Positions 4,827-6,264 of a DNA stretch of 6,264 bases are shown here, one piece after another. Origin of the DNA: Mayfieldus sp038329895 (GTDB lineage Bacteria; Actinomycetota; Thermoleophilia; Solirubrobacterales; 70-9); NCBI GenBank assembly GCA_038329895.1, contig JBBQNM010000091.1:1-6264 (forward strand), in the 5' to 3' direction. Within the stretch, counting starts at the first letter, position 1. Each line of letters opens with the position of its first letter. The notes beneath the pieces are model-generated. The model searched no databases and was not told the origin of the DNA. It was given only the letters and a program-made list of their open reading frames with translations. Position numbers and translations under genes: made by a program.

Positions 4827-4859
4827 CGACGCGATCGTCGTCGTGGCGGGGAGTTCCCC
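4827..4859 (+). terminator. Short stems after the rhodanese gene
   Basis: CGACG-CGAT-CGTCG (4827-4840) is a 5-bp stem. GGGG-AGTT-CCCC (4848-4859) is followed by TTT. They lie 11 and 32 nt after the TGA at 4813-4815. The second, with its short T run, is the better terminator candidate, though the stem is only four G-C pairs. The IS left end begins 5 bp later. Confidence 0.35.
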
Positions 4860-4864
4860 TTTCG

Positions 4865-4883
4865 CGTGAGCGTGTCGCACAAA
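4865..4883 (+). repeat. Left terminal inverted repeat of the IS1182-type element
   Basis: CGTGAGCGTGTCGCACAAA, followed by CCCCC. The 11-mer TGTCGCACAAA (4873-4883) is the same as the left ends of elements A (1081) and B (4154). The exact outer boundary cannot be set because the right end is outside the window; TGTCGCACAAA is the safe core. Confidence 0.7.
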
Positions 4884-4924
4884 CCCCCTCCTTTTCGGTC
4901 CGTTTGCAGCGAGAAAATGGGCCC

Positions 4925-6264
4925 ATGCCACAGAACTTCCTCAGCTCTGACCGAGACCAACCGATGCTGCTGCCGCCGGACCTGCGTGACTGGCTCGACG
5001 AGGACCACCTCGCCTGGTTCGTGATCGAGGCGATCGACGAGCTTGACCTGGACGCCTTTTACCGCTCATATCGCGCCGACGGCCACGGCCGCTCCGCCCA
5101 CCACCCGAAGATGATGCTGACCCTGCTGACCTACGCTTACGCGGTCGGCGAGCGCTCATCACGGGGGATCGAGCGGCGCTGCCGCGAGGACGTCGCCTTT
5201 CGGGTGATCTGCGCCAATCAGGCGCCCGACCACGCGACGATCGCCCGCTTTCGGGTCCGCCACCAGCAGGCCCTCGGCAATCTCTTCGGCCAGATCCTCG
5301 GGCTCTGCGCACAGGCGGGGCTGGTGCAAGCAGGGGTGATCGCCGTCGACGGCAGCAAGTTCGCTGCGATGGCCGCCGATCGGGCCACCCGCACCTACGA
5401 GCAGATCGCCGCAGAGATCCTCGAAGAGGCCGGCCGCATCGATGCCGCCGAGGATGAGATCCATGGCGAGGCTCGCGGAGACGAGCTGCCCGAGCACCTG
5501 GCCCGCCGCGAGGGCCGGCGGGCCTGGCTTCGGGAGGCAAAGCAGCGCCTTGACGCCGAGCGAGCCGCGAGGGAGGAGTCGATCCCCAGGGCCCGCGAGA
5601 AGCGCCTTGAGCTCTGCCATCGCCGGCTGGGCGAGGACTGGCAGACCGAGCGCCAGGCCAACCGCGATTACGAGGCCTACCGCGAGCGCGGCGTCCGCGA
5701 GCGCGGCAAGCAGGCGATGGGCTCACCGCCCAAGCCAGCCCAGCTGGCGCCTGCTCCCGCCGGCAAGGTCAACACCACCGACCCCGACGCAAAGCGGATG
5801 AAGTCGGGCCGCGACTTCATCCCCGCCTACAACGCCCAGGCCGTCACCACCGAGGACCAGATCATCGTCGCCGCCGAGATCACCACCGAGGGCGTCGACT
5901 TCGAGCAGCTCAGCCCGATGATCACCACAGCCGAGCGAGAGCTCGAATCCGCGGGCGTCGCCGAGCGCCCCGAGGTCGTGCTTGCCGACGCCGGCTATTG
6001 GTCAAACGGACATATCGACTCGCTGCGCGAGCGGGGCATGACCCCACTCGTCGCCCCCGACACCACCCGCAATCGCCCCCGAAAGACCCGCCTCGGCGGG
6101 CCCTATGACTTCATGCGAAGAGCGATCGCCACCGATCTCGGTGGCGATCTCTACTCACGAAGGAAGTGGATGGTCGAGCCGGTCTTTGCCCAGATCAAGG
6201 CGAACCGGGGGATCGAGCGCTTCAAACGAAGAGGCCGGGCGGCCGCACGCTCGGAATGGCGCCT
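4925..6264 (+). CDS. IS1182-family DDE transposase, 3' end cut by window edge
   Basis: The frame is open for 446 codons from ATG 4925 to the window edge with no stop. The N-terminus is the family's standard domain: RDQPMLLPPDLRDWL, then DEDHLAWFVIEAIDELDLD, YRADGHGRSAHHPKMML and the ERRCREDVAFRVICANQAPD / HATIARFR block. The DDE residues can be placed: Asp142 in AVDGSKF, Asp355 in LADAGYW and Glu418 in MVEPVFAQIK. A charged, probably coiled, insertion of about 150 residues (roughly 155-290, with repeated Arg/Glu stretches) separates the first Asp from KVNTTDPDAKRMKS, as usual in this family. The sequence ends in RGRAAARSEWR, which in the family is followed by a short C-terminal helix. Start: ATG 4925; an ATG at 4917 is out of frame. 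There is no good Shine-Dalgarno site, common for transposases. It acts by cut-and-paste-type transposition of sequences bearing its terminal repeats, possibly including A and B. Confidence 0.93.
   Translation, partial: MPQNFLSSDRDQPMLLPPDLRDWLDEDHLAWFVIEAIDELDLDAFYRSYRADGHGRSAHHPKMMLTLLTYAYAVGERSSRGIERRCREDVAFRVICANQAPDHATIARFRVRHQQALGNLFGQILGLCAQAGLVQAGVIAVDGSKFAAMAADRATRTYEQIAAEILEEAGRIDAAEDEIHGEARGDELPEHLARREGRRAWLREAKQRLDAERAAREESIPRAREKRLELCHRRLGEDWQTERQANRDYEAYRERGVRERGKQAMGSPPKPAQLAPAPAGKVNTTDPDAKRMKSGRDFIPAYNAQAVTTEDQIIVAAEITTEGVDFEQLSPMITTAERELESAGVAERPEVVLADAGYWSNGHIDSLRERGMTPLVAPDTTRNRPRKTRLGGPYDFMRRAIATDLGGDLYSRRKWMVEPVFAQIKANRGIERFKRRGRAAARSEWR

Larger units (their letters stand above)
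4865..6264 (+). mobile_element. IS1182-type insertion sequence, right end outside the window
   Basis: The left terminal repeat at 4865-4883 lies 41 bp before a transposase start codon, the compact arrangement of an IS left end. The transposase reading frame fills the remainder of the window. By family knowledge about 20-60 further codons and the right terminal repeat (expected TTTGTGCGACA, perhaps followed by CTCACG) should lie just beyond 6264. The element is therefore about 1.5 kb if complete. The open frame has no internal stop, so it may be active. Confidence 0.8.

Noticed and set aside
4285..4926. Minus-strand open frame covering the rhodanese gene
   Set aside because: Antisense to a clear rhodanese with catalytic motif, and spans element B and the IS end; no own motifs or ribosome binding site.
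4941..5726. Long minus-strand open frame opposite the transposase
   Set aside because: Very Arg/Gly/Pro-rich, antisense to an unmistakable transposase coding frame; typical of GC-rich antisense shadows.
1..6264. CRISPR array or attachment site
   Set aside because: No regularly spaced direct repeats, and no tRNA or integrase that would mark an att site.

Overview
The window is strongly GC-rich throughout. Codon choice (G/C third positions), Shine-Dalgarno sites of the AAGGAGG type and the kind of proteins encoded suggest a high-GC actinobacterium. The transposase and a broken ABC binding-protein gene look most like those I associate with Thermoleophilia/Solirubrobacterales, but that placement is an impression, not a measurement.

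Layout. Positions 1-780 hold two broken genes: an unrecognised plus-strand fragment (1-289) whose protein-like sequence passes through all three frames, and a minus-strand remnant (306-770) of an ABC-transporter substrate-binding protein with no start and an apparent internal deletion. Positions 781-1471 are non-coding and contain a 187-bp MITE-like element (A). Three minus-strand genes follow: an isoprenylcysteine methyltransferase-family membrane protein (1472-1966), a small cupin (2163-2519) and an alpha/beta hydrolase of the cofactor-free chloroperoxidase/esterase family (2709-3530). A 268-bp divergent intergenic region then leads to two plus-strand genes, a small Rieske [2Fe-2S] protein (3799-4116) and a single-domain rhodanese (4432-4815). 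A second MITE-like element (B, 190 bp) lies between them. From about 4865 to the window end is an IS1182-type insertion sequence whose DDE transposase (from 4925) runs off the edge just after its catalytic Glu.

The host genes look like individually transcribed small redox, sulfur or housekeeping functions: each has its own leader, and hairpins follow several of them. I see no pathway that links them all.

The most interesting structure is mobile. Elements A and B carry the same terminal sequence (core TGTCGCACAAA) as the left end of the IS. They are nearly the same length (core 171 and 172 bp), share about 37 of 41 bases at one end, encode nothing convincing, and sit inside imperfect palindromes. 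Other copies of an intergenic palindrome with core CGCGCGAAGC occur unoccupied at 1448, 2018 and 3663, and a half-copy flanks element B. This fits a non-autonomous family moved by an IS1182 transposase, perhaps preferring REP-like hairpins as targets.
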